DNA from: Streptomyces fagopyri
Lineage (GTDB): Bacteria; Actinomycetota; Actinomycetes; Streptomycetales; Streptomycetaceae
DNA: 64,000 nucleotides
Assembly (NCBI RefSeq): GCF_009498275.1
Contig: NZ_CP045643.1
Span: 2,232,001 to 2,296,000 of the forward strand
Reading direction: 5' to 3'
The notes under the pieces are model-generated. The model had not been told where the DNA came from and made no database searches. It saw only the letters and a program-made list of their open reading frames with translations. Of this stretch, positions 51,728 through 61,132 are shown piece by piece; position 1 is the stretch's first letter, and every line of letters starts with the position of its first letter. The position numbers and the translations under genes are program-made.

Positions 51728-52582
51728 TCAGGCTCCGGCGGCGAGCAGCCCCCGCACCCGGCGGGCCGTCGCCTCGTCCCGGGCCGCTGTGAACGGCAGC
51801 GCGTTGCCGCCGGTGACACGGAACGGTTCGCCCGTCAGCGTCAGGTGGGTGCCGCCCGCCTCCTCGACCAGCAGCAGGCCCGCCGCGTGGTCCCAGGCCG
51901 CCTCCCAGGAGAAGGCCGTCGCGTCCAACTCGCCGCGGGCGACGGCCAGGTACTCCAGGCCGGCGGAACCGCACGGGCGCGGCCGGACTCCCTCGGCGTT
52001 CAGGCCGAGGAGGGCGCGCTTCTGCTCGTCCGTCGTGTAGTCGGGGTGCGAGGTGGCTATCTCGAGGTCGCGTCCGGGCAGGGGCGAGCCGGAGCGCAGC
52101 GGCTGTCCGTCGAGGCGGGCGCCCCGGCCGCGGAGGGCGACGGCGAGCTGGTCACGGGCCGGTGCGTAGGTCCAGGACGCGTGGACGACGCCGCCCAGCG
52201 TGAGGGCGACGAGCGTGCAGAAACCTGACTCGCCGCGGACGAACTGGCGGGTGCCGTCGACCGGGTCGACGATCCAGACCGGTGCCGCGCCCTGGATCGC
52301 GTGATACGTCGCGGGGTCGGCGTGGACCGCCTCCTCGCCGACCACGACGGAGCCGGGCAGCAGCTCGGCGAGCGCTTCGGTGAGGTACTCCTCGGCCTTG
52401 CGGTCGGCGTCCGTGACAAGGTCGTGCGGGCCGCTCTTCTGGTCGATCTCGTGCGCGGCGAGCTGCCTGAAGCGGGGCATGATCTCGGTGGCGGCCGCGT
52501 GGCGGACCGCCTTTTCGACGTCGGGCGTGCGGTGGGCGAGAAACTCGTCGATGGTTTCGATGTGTCCGATCATGTCCCCCAT
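51728..52582 (-). CDS. inositol-monophosphatase-family protein
   Basis: Magnesium-dependent phosphatase of about 284 residues: GPHDLVTDADRKAEEYL, then VVGEEAV, WIVDPVDGTRQFVRG (the first metal site) and SWEAAWDHAAGLLLVEEAGG near the end (the second). Specificity within the family (inositol phosphate, histidinol phosphate or PAP) cannot be told. The start is uncertain among ATG 52582, ATG 52573 and TTG 52603. Confidence 0.88.
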   Translation of the reverse strand: MGDMIGHIETIDEFLAHRTPDVEKAVRHAAATEIMPRFRQLAAHEIDQKSGPHDLVTDADRKAEEYLTEALAELLPGSVVVGEEAVHADPATYHAIQGAAPVWIVDPVDGTRQFVRGESGFCTLVALTLGGVVHASWTYAPARDQLAVALRGRGARLDGQPLRSGSPLPGRDLEIATSHPDYTTDEQKRALLGLNAEGVRPRPCGSAGLEYLAVARGELDATAFSWEAAWDHAAGLLLVEEAGGTHLTLTGEPFRVTGGNALPFTAARDEATARRVRGLLAAGA

Positions 52583-52791
52583 GACAGCACGCGGCACTGA
52601 CAATCCCCACCCGTCCGGTGCACTTCAGGTGGAATCGCCGTGAATTCCCGGGGCGCCGGCCCTCGCGCCGGCCCTCGCCCCCGCCCTCGTAGAGACCCTC
52701 GCCCGGCCCGCGCCCCGACCCTCGCCCCGGTCCCGGCACCGGGCCCCCGTCCCGGGCCCCGCGTCCACGGGCGCCCGGGCCGGCAGCCGGC

Positions 52792-54612
52792 TCACCGTCC
52801 GACCGCGTACCCCTGCATCCCCCGCGGATTCGCCGCGGCGGACAGCACCCCGGTGCGCGGGTCCCTGGCGACCGCGCACAGCCGGCCCTCCGACCAGGCG
52901 TCGGCGACCTGGACGTCGTGGCCGCGGCGGCGCAGTTCCGCGACCACGGCGGGGTCGGTGCGGGACTCGACGGTGAGGCTGCCGGGGCGCATGCCGCGCG
53001 GGTGGAAGGAGCCGGGGAAGCTGTCGTTGTGCCAGTTCGGCGCGTCGATCGCGCCCTGGAGGTCGAGTCCGCCGCGTACTTCGGCGCCCAGCGCCACGGC
53101 CAGGAAGAAGTGGGTCTGCCACTGGTCCTGCTGGTCGCCACCCGGGGTGCCGAACGCCATGACCGGCACCCCGTCACGCAACGCCAGGGACGGCGTCAGC
53201 GTGGTGCGCGGACGGCGGCCGGGCGTCAGGGAGTTGGGCAGGCCCTCGTCGAGCCAGGCCATCTGGAGCCGGGTGCCGAGCGGGAAGCCCAGTTCCGGGA
53301 CGACCGGGTTGGACTGGAGCCAGCCGCCGCTGGGGGTGGCCGCGACCATGTTGCCCCACCGGTCCACGACGTCGAGGTGGCAGGTGTCGCCGCGGGTGGA
53401 GCCGTCCGGTGCCACCTCGGGTTCGGCGGCGGCCCGGGCCATGGTGGGTTCGCCCGCGCCGGGTACCGCCAGCGCGTCGAAGCCGGGCTCCCCGGAGGCC
53501 ACCCGCCGGGCGTGCCCGCTCATCCTCGGGGCGCGTCCGCCGGGGGCTCCGGGGCGCAGCTCGTACGAGGCCTCGGCGCCGACGAGGGCTCGGCGCGCCG
53601 TGTTGTACTCGTCCGACAGCAGCGCGTCGAGCGGCACCTCGCCGGCGTCCCCGTACCAGGCCTCCCGGTCGGCCATGGCGAGTTTGCAGCCCTCGACGAG
53701 CAGGTGCACGTAGTCGGCGGAGCCGTGCGGCGGCAGCTCCGGCGGGAGCAGGGCGAGCTGCTGCAGGAGGACGGGACCCTGGCTCCAGGGGCCCGCCTTG
53801 CACAGGGTCCAGCCGCGCCAGTCGTACGTCGCCGGCGCCTCGTAGGCCGCGGACCAGGAGGCGAGATCGGCGGCCGTCAGAGTGCCGGTGTGGCGCTCGC
53901 CGCTGGTGTCCATGGCGGGCCGTCCGGCCTGGCGTACCAGCGCGTCGGCGATGAACCCGGTGCGCCAGACCTCCCGCGCCGCCTCGATCTCGGCCTTCCT
54001 GTCCCCGGCCGCGGAGACCTCCGCGAGAAGCCGCTTCCAGGTGGCGGCGAGCACGGGATTGCGGAAGAGCTCGCCGGGGCGCGGTGCCGTCCCGCCCGGC
54101 AGGTACACCTCCGCGGACGAGGTCCACTCCGTCTCGAACAGCTCACGGACGGCCTCCACCGTCTCGCCGACCCGCTCCACGGGCGCGTGCCCGTCCTCGG
54201 CGTATCCGATGGCGTACTTCAGGACGTCGGCGAGGGACTTCGTGCCGTGGTCGCGCAGGAGCAGCATCCACGCGTCGAAGGCGCCCGGGACGGCCGCGGC
54301 GAGCGGGCCGGTACCGGGTACGAGATCCAGACCGAGCCCCCTGTAGTGCGCGATCGTCGCGCCGGCGGGCGCGCCGCCCTGGCCGCAGAGCACCTGGACC
54401 GGGCCGCCCGCCGGGGCGAGGATGATCGGGACCTCTCCCGCGGGTCCGTTGAGGTGCGGTTCGACGACGTGCAGGACGAAGCCCGCGGCGACGGCGGCGT
54501 CGAACGCGTTGCCGCCGTCCTCCAGGACGGCCATGGCGGACTGGGAGGCGAGCCAGTGGGTGGAGGACACCATGCCGAAGGTGCCCTGGAGTGTCGGTCG
54601 GGTCGTGAACAT
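52792..54612 (-). CDS. ggt: gamma-glutamyltransferase family protein
   Basis: Protein of 606 residues with the GGT fold: SSTHWLASQSAMAVLEDGGN at the N terminus, LNGPAGEVPIIL, and the catalytic Thr410 in DGSTRGDTCHLDVVDRWGN, where autocleavage gives the small subunit. TPSLALRDGVPVMAFGTPGGD is the late active-site loop. No signal peptide is visible, so it may act in the cytoplasm. The ATG at 54612 has GAGGTGA upstream. It probably works on glutathione-like or gamma-glutamyl compounds, though streptomycetes mainly use mycothiol. Confidence 0.88.
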   Translation of the reverse strand: MFTTRPTLQGTFGMVSSTHWLASQSAMAVLEDGGNAFDAAVAAGFVLHVVEPHLNGPAGEVPIILAPAGGPVQVLCGQGGAPAGATIAHYRGLGLDLVPGTGPLAAAVPGAFDAWMLLLRDHGTKSLADVLKYAIGYAEDGHAPVERVGETVEAVRELFETEWTSSAEVYLPGGTAPRPGELFRNPVLAATWKRLLAEVSAAGDRKAEIEAAREVWRTGFIADALVRQAGRPAMDTSGERHTGTLTAADLASWSAAYEAPATYDWRGWTLCKAGPWSQGPVLLQQLALLPPELPPHGSADYVHLLVEGCKLAMADREAWYGDAGEVPLDALLSDEYNTARRALVGAEASYELRPGAPGGRAPRMSGHARRVASGEPGFDALAVPGAGEPTMARAAAEPEVAPDGSTRGDTCHLDVVDRWGNMVAATPSGGWLQSNPVVPELGFPLGTRLQMAWLDEGLPNSLTPGRRPRTTLTPSLALRDGVPVMAFGTPGGDQQDQWQTHFFLAVALGAEVRGGLDLQGAIDAPNWHNDSFPGSFHPRGMRPGSLTVESRTDPAVVAELRRRGHDVQVADAWSEGRLCAVARDPRTGVLSAAANPRGMQGYAVGR

Positions 54613-54786
54613 GCCGTGTCACCTCGCTGTGCGGAGCGATCAACTTCGGGCCCGACTATGGCACTCGTGATCTCCCGGGCGGCAGGGCGCCCGTTCGGTC
54701 GGGGCGCCACGCGTCGCGCCCTGCCGGAACGGAATCAATCACCGCAGGTCGGCGTTGGTGTCGGTGGAACGAACGGAGGCGGATCG

Positions 54787-55851
54787 GTGCACGGTGAGTA
54801 CAAGATCCCCGGCGGCAAGCTCGTCGTGGTGGACCTGGACGTCGAGGACGGGGTGCTGCGCCACGCGCGCGTGGCGGGCGATTTCTTCCTCGAACCGGAC
54901 GAGGCGCTGGACGCCGTGAACCACGCGCTGGAGGGCGCTCCCGCCGACACCGACGCCGCGGGCCTGGCCGCCCGTGTCGAGGCCGCGCTGCCCGCGGGCA
55001 CGGTGATGTACGGCCTGACCTCGGAGGGCGTCGGGATCGCGGTGCGCAGGGCGCTCGCGCACGCCACCGACTGGACGGACTACGACTGGCAGCTGATCCA
55101 CGAGGGGCCGCAGTCCCCTGCGCTGCACATGGCCCTGGACGAGGTGCTGACCGCGGAGGTCGCCGCCGGCCGCCGCCCGCCGACGCTGCGCGTGTGGGAG
55201 TGGGGAGCCCCGTCCGTGATCATCGGCAGTTTCCAGTCGCTGCGCAACGAGGTCGACCCCGAGGGCGCCGCACGGCACGGCATCGAGGTGGTGCGCCGGA
55301 TCTCCGGTGGCGGCGCGATGTTCGTGGAGCCGGGAAACACCATCACCTACTCGCTCTCGGTGCCGGAGGCACTCGTCCAGGGCCTGTCGTTCCAGGACAG
55401 TTACGCCTACCTCGACGACTGGGTGCTCGGCGCGCTCGGGGACATGGGGATCAAGGCCTGGTACCAGCCCTTGAACGACATCGCGACGGAGCAGGGGAAG
55501 ATCGCGGGAGCCGCCCAGAAGCGGGTGGTGGGTCCGGGCGGCGGCCCCGGAGCCGTGCTCCACCACGTGACCATGTCGTACGACATCGACGCCGACAAGA
55601 TGCTCGAAGTGCTGCGCATCGGCCGGGAGAAGCTCTCCGGCAAGGGCATCGGGAGTGCGAAGAAGCGGGTGGATCCGCTGCGTCGGCAGACGGGGCTCGC
55701 GCGCGAGGAGGTCATCGGGCGGATGATCGACTCCTTCCGCGGCCGCTACGGGCTGGCGGACGGTGGGGTGACGGCCGCGGAACTGGCCCGCGCCGAGGAG
55801 CTGGCGCGCTCGAAGTTCGGGTCGGCCGCGTGGACGGCCCGGGTGCCGTAG
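54787..55851 (+). CDS. lplA: lipoate--protein ligase with the accessory domain at the N terminus
   Basis: Protein of 354 residues. Residues 1-90 (GEYKIPGGKLVVVDLDVEDG then ARVAGDFFLEPDEALDAVN) are the lipoate-ligase accessory domain that in E. coli LplA is C-terminal. Residues 100-354 are the biotin/lipoate ligase fold: LHMALDEVLTAEVAAGRRPP, TLRVWEWGAPSVIIGSFQSL, VVRRISGGGAMFVEPGN (the RRxSGGGA lipoate loop) and the lysine in DIATEQGKIAGAAQKR. It attaches lipoate to dehydrogenase E2 and GcvH. GTG 54787 has GGAGG upstream. Confidence 0.88.
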   Translation: MHGEYKIPGGKLVVVDLDVEDGVLRHARVAGDFFLEPDEALDAVNHALEGAPADTDAAGLAARVEAALPAGTVMYGLTSEGVGIAVRRALAHATDWTDYDWQLIHEGPQSPALHMALDEVLTAEVAAGRRPPTLRVWEWGAPSVIIGSFQSLRNEVDPEGAARHGIEVVRRISGGGAMFVEPGNTITYSLSVPEALVQGLSFQDSYAYLDDWVLGALGDMGIKAWYQPLNDIATEQGKIAGAAQKRVVGPGGGPGAVLHHVTMSYDIDADKMLEVLRIGREKLSGKGIGSAKKRVDPLRRQTGLAREEVIGRMIDSFRGRYGLADGGVTAAELARAEELARSKFGSAAWTARVP

Positions 55852-55856
55852 CCGTC

Positions 55857-55888
55857 GTGGGCGTCACGGTCGGGACGGTGACGCCCAC
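55857..55888. terminator. bidirectional terminator overlapping the lipoprotein stop codon
   Basis: A perfect 11-bp stem (55857-55867 and 55878-55888) with a 10-base loop lies between the convergent lplA and lipoprotein genes. Its left arm includes the lipoprotein gene's stop codon at 55864-55866. Confidence 0.82.
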
Positions 55889-56445
55889 GCCGTCGTGCCG
55901 AGTGTGTTCTCCGGTCCGATGTCGAGGGTTTCCGGGGGCCGCACGTTCACCGCGGGCCGTCCTTTCTGCGGGACGACGCGGAGGTACGTGCCGTTCTCGG
56001 CCGCCATCCGCCAGTACAGGGCCGACCGCGCGCTCTCGCCGGGGCTCAGGGTGAGCGGCTCGGCGCCGGGGTCCTCCGGGGCCATGGGGACCTGGTCGGT
56101 GCCCTGGACGGTGCGCACGCCGGTGAGCGGGGCGCCCTTCGCGTCGAGGACGCGGACGGAGGGGTAGCCGTTCACCCGGTACGGCCGCCCGGAACAGTTG
56201 GTGAGGATGAGGGTCATCGCCCGCAGCCCCATGGCACCGTCGACACGGTCGGCGTCGACGCGTACACCGGACGGCGGACAGTCGCCGGCCGGGGGGAGCG
56301 CGACGGCGGGCGAGGGGCCCGGCGCGGGCCGGTGGTCCGGCTCGGTGAAGAAGCCGCAGCCGCTCACGGCGAGTGCCAGCGCACCCGCGAGGACGGCGCG
56401 GCCGAGCGGTCCGCTGGACGGCTGTCTCGGGTGCGGCATGGTCAT
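55864..56445 (-). CDS. DUF4232-type lipoprotein
   Basis: Exported lipoprotein of 193 residues. The signal ends VSGCGF (lipobox) at about residue 30. The mature part has LRAMTLILTNCSGRPYRVNG, YPSVRVLDAKGAPL and LSPGESARSALYWR, typical of DUF4232 proteins. The ATG at 56445 overlaps the response-regulator stop in ATGA, so it is co-expressed with two-component system C and may be its accessory or output. Confidence 0.87.
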   Translation of the reverse strand: MTMPHPRQPSSGPLGRAVLAGALALAVSGCGFFTEPDHRPAPGPSPAVALPPAGDCPPSGVRVDADRVDGAMGLRAMTLILTNCSGRPYRVNGYPSVRVLDAKGAPLTGVRTVQGTDQVPMAPEDPGAEPLTLSPGESARSALYWRMAAENGTYLRVVPQKGRPAVNVRPPETLDIGPENTLGTTAWASPSRP

Positions 56446-57134
56446 TCGCCGATCATCGCACGCCGCCACGGGGCGCCCCCTCTGGCCGTCACCAGGCCCG
56501 ACTCGTAGGCGAACACGACCAGTTGGGCCCGGTCGCGGGCGCCCAGTTTGGTCATGGCGCGGCTGATGTGCGTCTTGGCCGTGAACGGGCTGATGACCAT
56601 GTGCGCGGCGATCTCCTCGTTGCTGAGGCCGCGCGCGGCGAGCGCGGTGACCTCGCGTTCGCGGCGGGTGAGGCCCTCCAGGCCCGGCGCGGTGGCACGG
56701 TCGGGGGGCCGCGCCACGAACTCCCCGATCAGCGTGCGCGTCACGGACGGGGACAGCAGCGCCTCTCCGTGGGCGACGACCTCGATGGCCTGGAGGAGGT
56801 CGGCGGGTTCGGTGTCCTTCAGCAGGAAGCCGCTCGCCCCGGCCCGCAGCGCCTCGAAGACGTACTCGTCCAGGCCGTAGTTGGTGAGGATGAGGACGCG
56901 CACGGCGGACAGGTGCGGGTCGGCGGCGATCCGCCGGGTCGCCTCGATGCCCGACATCACCGGCATCTGTACGTCGACGAGGGCGACGTCGGGCCGCCGG
57001 TCCCGCACCAGGGCGACGCCCTGTTTCCCGTCGGCGGCCTCGCCCACCACCTCGATGTCGTCCTCGGCGTCCAGCAGGGCGCGGAATCCGGCCCGCATGA
57101 GTGCCTGGTCGTCGACGAGCGCGACCCTGATCAC
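56442..57134 (-). CDS. NarL/LuxR-family response regulator (two-component system C)
   Basis: Regulator of 230 residues: RVALVDDQALMRAGFRALLD, phosphoacceptor Asp54 in VALVDVQMPVMSG, FLLKDTEPADLL, and the LuxR HTH GLTRREREVTALAARGLSNE with MVISPFTAKTHISRAMTKLG. It overlaps the kinase gene upstream and the lipoprotein gene downstream by four bases each. Confidence 0.93.
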   Translation of the reverse strand: MIRVALVDDQALMRAGFRALLDAEDDIEVVGEAADGKQGVALVRDRRPDVALVDVQMPVMSGIEATRRIAADPHLSAVRVLILTNYGLDEYVFEALRAGASGFLLKDTEPADLLQAIEVVAHGEALLSPSVTRTLIGEFVARPPDRATAPGLEGLTRREREVTALAARGLSNEEIAAHMVISPFTAKTHISRAMTKLGARDRAQLVVFAYESGLVTARGGAPWRRAMIGE

Positions 57135-58243
57135 GACGCGTCCTCGGCTGTTCCCAGGGGCAGTTGGGCGTGGACGGAGAAGCCGCCCCCGGCCCGTGGA
57201 GCGGCCCGCAGGGTGCCGCCGAGAGCCGTGACGCGTTCCCGCATCCCGGTGAGGCCGATGCCGGGTGCGGGCGGGCGGGACGGGTCGGCGCCGCCGTCGT
57301 CGTCCACGAAGATCGCGAGTTCGGCCGCCGAGTAGTCGAGCCGGACGGTCACCTCGGCCGGCCCCGCGTGGCGCGCGGCGTTGGTCAGCGCCTCCTGGAC
57401 GATGCGGTAGGCGGCGCGGTCCACCGTCGTCGTCAGCGGTCGCTCGTCGCCGCGGACCGACAGCTCGACCGCGAGGCCCGCGGCGCGGGCCCGCTCGACG
57501 AGCAGCGCGGGTGTGCCGGTCGGCTCGTCGGTGCGCAACACCTCCAGCGTGGACCGTAGTTCGCGCATCGCCTCACCGCCCGCCGCCTGGATGGCGAGCA
57601 GCGCGGCGGGCACCTCCTCGCCGCGTTTACGGGCCAGGTGGACGGCGACACCGGCCTGGAGCTTGACGATCGAGATGCTGTGCGTGAGCGAGTCGTGCAA
57701 CTCGCGCGCGATCCGCAGCCGTTCCTCGCCCGCCCGGCGCAGGGCGGCCTCCTCCCGGGTGCGTTCCGCCTCCAGCGCGCGCTGTTCGGTCTGGCGCAGA
57801 TACGCCTGCCAGTTGCGGTCGGCGAGGCCCGTCACCAGAGCACACAGGAACCAGCCGGCCAGCAGGAGGGTTCGTTCGACGATCTCCTGCCGGGTGGGGC
57901 CCGTCGTGAGGAACCCGGCCAGGAACGCGGCGCTCGCGAGCGCGGCCACGCCTCGGTGGCCGGCGCGCGCGGCCGTGTGGACGGCGCCCAGGACGGGCAG
58001 CGCGGCGAGGGGTCCGGGGTGGGCGTGCAGGACGTACGCCGTCGTGGTGACCGTGGTGATCGCGAGGACCCCGCGCGGTGCCCGGCGGTAGCCCGCGAGG
58101 GCGGCGGACGCGAGGGCCGTCAGGGCGTAGTCGGCGGGGGCGGTGCCGTTGTCGAAGGCGGCCGCGCTCAGGACGAGGGCGCCGACGACGATCGCGAGGG
58201 CGATGTCGGCGAGCTGTCGGCGCACGGCCTGGTCCAGCGTCAT
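57131..58243 (-). CDS. NarL-type sensor histidine kinase (two-component system C)
   Basis: Membrane kinase of 370 residues with four to five N-terminal helices, a coiled stretch rich in Glu/Arg, the HisKA_3 motif RIARELHDSLTHSISIVKLQ with His183, and the short ATPase: YRIVQEALTNAARHAG (N box), IFVDDDGGADPS and GIGLTGMRERVTALGG. The start ATG 58243 removes an Arg/Pro-rich open extension. Confidence 0.92.
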   Translation of the reverse strand: MTLDQAVRRQLADIALAIVVGALVLSAAAFDNGTAPADYALTALASAALAGYRRAPRGVLAITTVTTTAYVLHAHPGPLAALPVLGAVHTAARAGHRGVAALASAAFLAGFLTTGPTRQEIVERTLLLAGWFLCALVTGLADRNWQAYLRQTEQRALEAERTREEAALRRAGEERLRIARELHDSLTHSISIVKLQAGVAVHLARKRGEEVPAALLAIQAAGGEAMRELRSTLEVLRTDEPTGTPALLVERARAAGLAVELSVRGDERPLTTTVDRAAYRIVQEALTNAARHAGPAEVTVRLDYSAAELAIFVDDDGGADPSRPPAPGIGLTGMRERVTALGGTLRAAPRAGGGFSVHAQLPLGTAEDAS

Positions 58244-58458
58244 GTTCCGCACGATAGACGGCTGTTCGGCCGGTGGCGTCAGACCTGTGGAGGGGGCCGG
58301 GCCTACTCCCGGCGGAGTAGGCCGGGCCGCGTCCGGACCGGGTGGGGTAGCCCGGAGTGCCTTCGGGCGTACGACGACCGCGCACCCGCCCGTGGACCAG
58401 GGTTGCCGTGTCGGTGGCCGTCGGCGCACCGCATCGCCCGTCCGGATAGGAGAACCCC

Positions 58459-59484
58459 GTGCCCAGTCCGTTCCGTCACACCGATCCGCCCGATCCCGCG
58501 TCCGCCGCCGGCCCCGTCCGCGCCGTCTACACCCAGCTGGCCAGGGACTTCGGCATCGCGCGGGCGTCCACCTTCGTCGTGCTGTCCTCCGCGCCCGGGA
58601 TCATGGCCTCCGCCTGGGCGTTGATGCGTGAGTCGCTGATCGCGGGCGACGGCGGCAGGACCGGGAAGGAGCTCGCGGCGCTCGGGGTGTCCGAAGCCAA
58701 TCGGTGCCCGTTCTGCGTGGACGCGCACCGGATGCTGCTGCACGCGACCGGCGACCACGCGCTCGCGGAGAAGGTGGCCCGTGGTGAGCCGCCCGCCGAC
58801 GAGTGGCAGGCGCGGGTGCTGGCCTGGGGCCGGGCGACCCGGACGCCCGGGGCACCGGAACTGGTCCCGTACCCCTTCGCCGCCGCGCACGCACCCGCGT
58901 ACATCGGCACCGCGCTCGCCTTCCACTTCATCAACCGTGTGGTGTCGGCGCTGCTGACCGAGCGGTTGCTGCCGGGCAACGTTCAGCGGTTCCGGGCCGT
59001 ACGGAGCCTCGGCGGCCGGTCCCTGGCCGGGACGGTGCGCCGGCATCCCGTGCCCGGTGCCGGTCTCACTCTTCTCGACGGCGCGGGTCTGACCGTCCTC
59101 GACCACGCGGGTCCCGGCCCCGGCTGGGCGCGCACGACCACCGTCGGCCCCGCCTACGCCGCGCTGCGTGCCGCCGCCGGCGAGGGCGAGGGACTTCTCG
59201 ACGCCGCCGACCGGACCCTCGTACGGGAGACGCTCGGTGCCTGGGACGGCGCGCACCCGCCGCTCGCGTGGGACGGCCTTCCCGGCCGCGGCCGCCCCGG
59301 GGCCCGCCTGGCGCTGCTGGCCGCGCTCGCCCCGTACCGGATCACGGACGAGGACGTGGCGGCCTGGCGCACCCCCGACCGTACCGACGCCTGTCTGGTG
59401 CGTCTCGTCGCGTACGGCGCGTTCGCCGCCGTCGACCGGATCGAGGGCGCGCTGCCCGTGCGCGCGGCGAAGGAGACCTCATGA
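58459..59484 (+). CDS. AhpD-like (carboxymuconolactone decarboxylase-family) protein
   Basis: Protein of 341 residues. Residues 70-190 hold the AhpD core with ANRCPFCVDAHRMLLHATGD, whose CxxC plus His is the peroxide-reducing/proton-relay centre. The protein is longer than a usual AhpD (about 175 residues); the extra C-terminal half is helical. The GTG start has AGGAGA upstream. It is translationally coupled to a methyltransferase. Confidence 0.87.
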   Translation: MPSPFRHTDPPDPASAAGPVRAVYTQLARDFGIARASTFVVLSSAPGIMASAWALMRESLIAGDGGRTGKELAALGVSEANRCPFCVDAHRMLLHATGDHALAEKVARGEPPADEWQARVLAWGRATRTPGAPELVPYPFAAAHAPAYIGTALAFHFINRVVSALLTERLLPGNVQRFRAVRSLGGRSLAGTVRRHPVPGAGLTLLDGAGLTVLDHAGPGPGWARTTTVGPAYAALRAAAGEGEGLLDAADRTLVRETLGAWDGAHPPLAWDGLPGRGRPGARLALLAALAPYRITDEDVAAWRTPDRTDACLVRLVAYGAFAAVDRIEGALPVRAAKETS

Positions 59485-60314
59485 CGCGGATCGCCGGCTC
59501 CGTGCAGGCGCAGGTGTGGAACGGGCCGCTCGGCACCCACTGGGCCACCCATCACGCCCGCTACGACGCCCTCGTGTCGGGTCTCGACGACGCGCTCTTC
59601 GAGGGTGCGGCGATCGCCGCGGGCGACCGTGTGCTGGACGTCGGCTGCGGGGCCGGCGCGACGACCAGGACCGCGGGGCGGCTGGCCGCGCACGGACACG
59701 CGGTCGGTGTCGACATCTCGGCGCCTCTGCTGGACCGGGCGCGTGCCGTCACCGTCGCGGAGGACGTCACCAACGTCGCGTACCAACGGGGCGACGCCCA
59801 GAGCCACCGCTTCCCGGCCGCCGGATACGACGTGGTGATCAGCCGGGGCGGGGTGATGTTCTTCGCCGACCACGCGGCCGCGTTCCGGAACCTGGCGCGG
59901 GCGCTGCGTCCGGGAGGGCGGCTCGCGTTCGTCTGTCCGCAGCCCGCCGGTCCGCATCTGGAGGAGTCGCGCGCCCTGAGTCTCTTCGCGAGGCTTCTCG
60001 ACGCGCCGGACGCCCACACCGCCGCGGCGCAGACCGCGATGGCCTCCCTGTCGGACCCGGCTCGGATCCGCGAGGTGCTGGAGGGCTGGGACGAGGTGAG
60101 CGTGACGCCGGTCGGCACCGAGACGGTGTGGGGACGGGACGCCGCCGACGCGGTCGGCTTCATCCTCTCTCGTACGCCCGGACGGGCGGTCGACGCGGTC
60201 ACCCGCACGACCCTGGAGGACACTTTGCGCCCTTATGAGACGGATCGGGGTGTGCGACTCCGGGCGGCGGTGTGGTTGGTGACGGCGAAACGGAGCCCCT
60301 CCCTCCAGGCGTGA
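59481..60314 (+). CDS. SAM-dependent methyltransferase
   Basis: Class I methyltransferase of 277 residues: VQAQVWNGPLGTHWATHHAR at the N terminus, then DRVLDVGCGAGATTRTAGRL (motif I), AVGVDISAPLLDRAR, FPAAGYDVVISRGGVMFFAD and ALRPGGRLAFVCPQP. The substrate is unknown. The ATG overlaps the AhpD-like stop. Confidence 0.9.
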   Translation: MTRIAGSVQAQVWNGPLGTHWATHHARYDALVSGLDDALFEGAAIAAGDRVLDVGCGAGATTRTAGRLAAHGHAVGVDISAPLLDRARAVTVAEDVTNVAYQRGDAQSHRFPAAGYDVVISRGGVMFFADHAAAFRNLARALRPGGRLAFVCPQPAGPHLEESRALSLFARLLDAPDAHTAAAQTAMASLSDPARIREVLEGWDEVSVTPVGTETVWGRDAADAVGFILSRTPGRAVDAVTRTTLEDTLRPYETDRGVRLRAAVWLVTAKRSPSLQA

Positions 60315-60435
60315 GACACAGTCACCGCACAGGCACGGAGCGAGTTCGCCCTTCCGCCCCACAGGGAGTCATGTGACACTGTCGTCCCGTCCGCAGTGCG
60401 GACTCCTCCGCACCGTCCCCCACGAGAAGTGCGCC

Positions 60436-61107
60436 GTGCGTTCTCTTCCTCTGCCGCTCGCCCTCACCGTGCGCCTGCTGCCGGTCGCCGTGCTCGCCTG
60501 CACGGGCTGGGTCATGTCGTCCGGTTCGTCTTCGTCGCCCTCGACCCCGACCGGGACCGAGCACAGGTCGGCCCAGGACGACCAGAGCCCCGCCCAGCCC
60601 TCGGCGACGGCGGTCGTGAAGACGTACACGGCCGCGCCCGCGCCGTGCACCAGCGTCACGACGAAGACGATCACGTCCCTGGTCCCGGGCACCAAGACGG
60701 CCGGCCAGGAGATCGCCTCGACCGACAGGTCCGTGCGTCGTACCTGCTCCTGGAACGCGCTCAAGGGGTTCGACTACCGGTGGCTCGACGTGTCCTACGA
60801 GATCATGGCCTCGGACGCTGCGGCGCAGAAGTCCTACGAGGAGCGGGTGGCGAAGAAGAGCGGCGGGGGCGCGGTGCCCGGCCTCGGCGACGCGGGCTAC
60901 TCCGTCGTGAACCTCACCACCGAGGACAAGCAGCAGACCCGCGAGGGTGTGGTGATCGCCCGTGTGTCGAACGCGCTGGTGGCCGTCACCTACAACGGAA
61001 GCGACTTCGAGACGAAGAAGGCGCCCAGCACCGACGAGATCAACAAGGGCGCCATCAAGGCCGCCAAGGAAGTGGTGGCCACGCTGGAGAACGGCCGCAA
61101 GAGCTGA
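60436..61107 (+). CDS. putative lipoprotein of the DUF3558 type
   Basis: Exported protein of about 223 residues. From GTG 60436 it has a short signal, VRSLPLPLALTVRLLPVAVLACTG, with the lipobox Cys directly before a Ser/Thr-rich spacer. The mature domain has CTSVTTKTITSLVPGTKT and RRTCSWNAL, then a globular alpha/beta tail, resembling DUF3558-type streptomycete lipoproteins. A longer start at GTG 60373 also has a good ribosome site (AGGGAG) and cannot be excluded. Confidence 0.8.
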   Translation: MRSLPLPLALTVRLLPVAVLACTGWVMSSGSSSSPSTPTGTEHRSAQDDQSPAQPSATAVVKTYTAAPAPCTSVTTKTITSLVPGTKTAGQEIASTDRSVRRTCSWNALKGFDYRWLDVSYEIMASDAAAQKSYEERVAKKSGGGAVPGLGDAGYSVVNLTTEDKQQTREGVVIARVSNALVAVTYNGSDFETKKAPSTDEINKGAIKAAKEVVATLENGRKS

Positions 61108-61132
61108 CCGTCCTCCCTCGCGCGAGCGGGTG

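Noticed and set aside
52918..54750. Very long open frame running into lplA from upstream
   Set aside because: The part before 54787 is antisense to gamma-glutamyltransferase. Only the part from GTG 54787 encodes the ligase.
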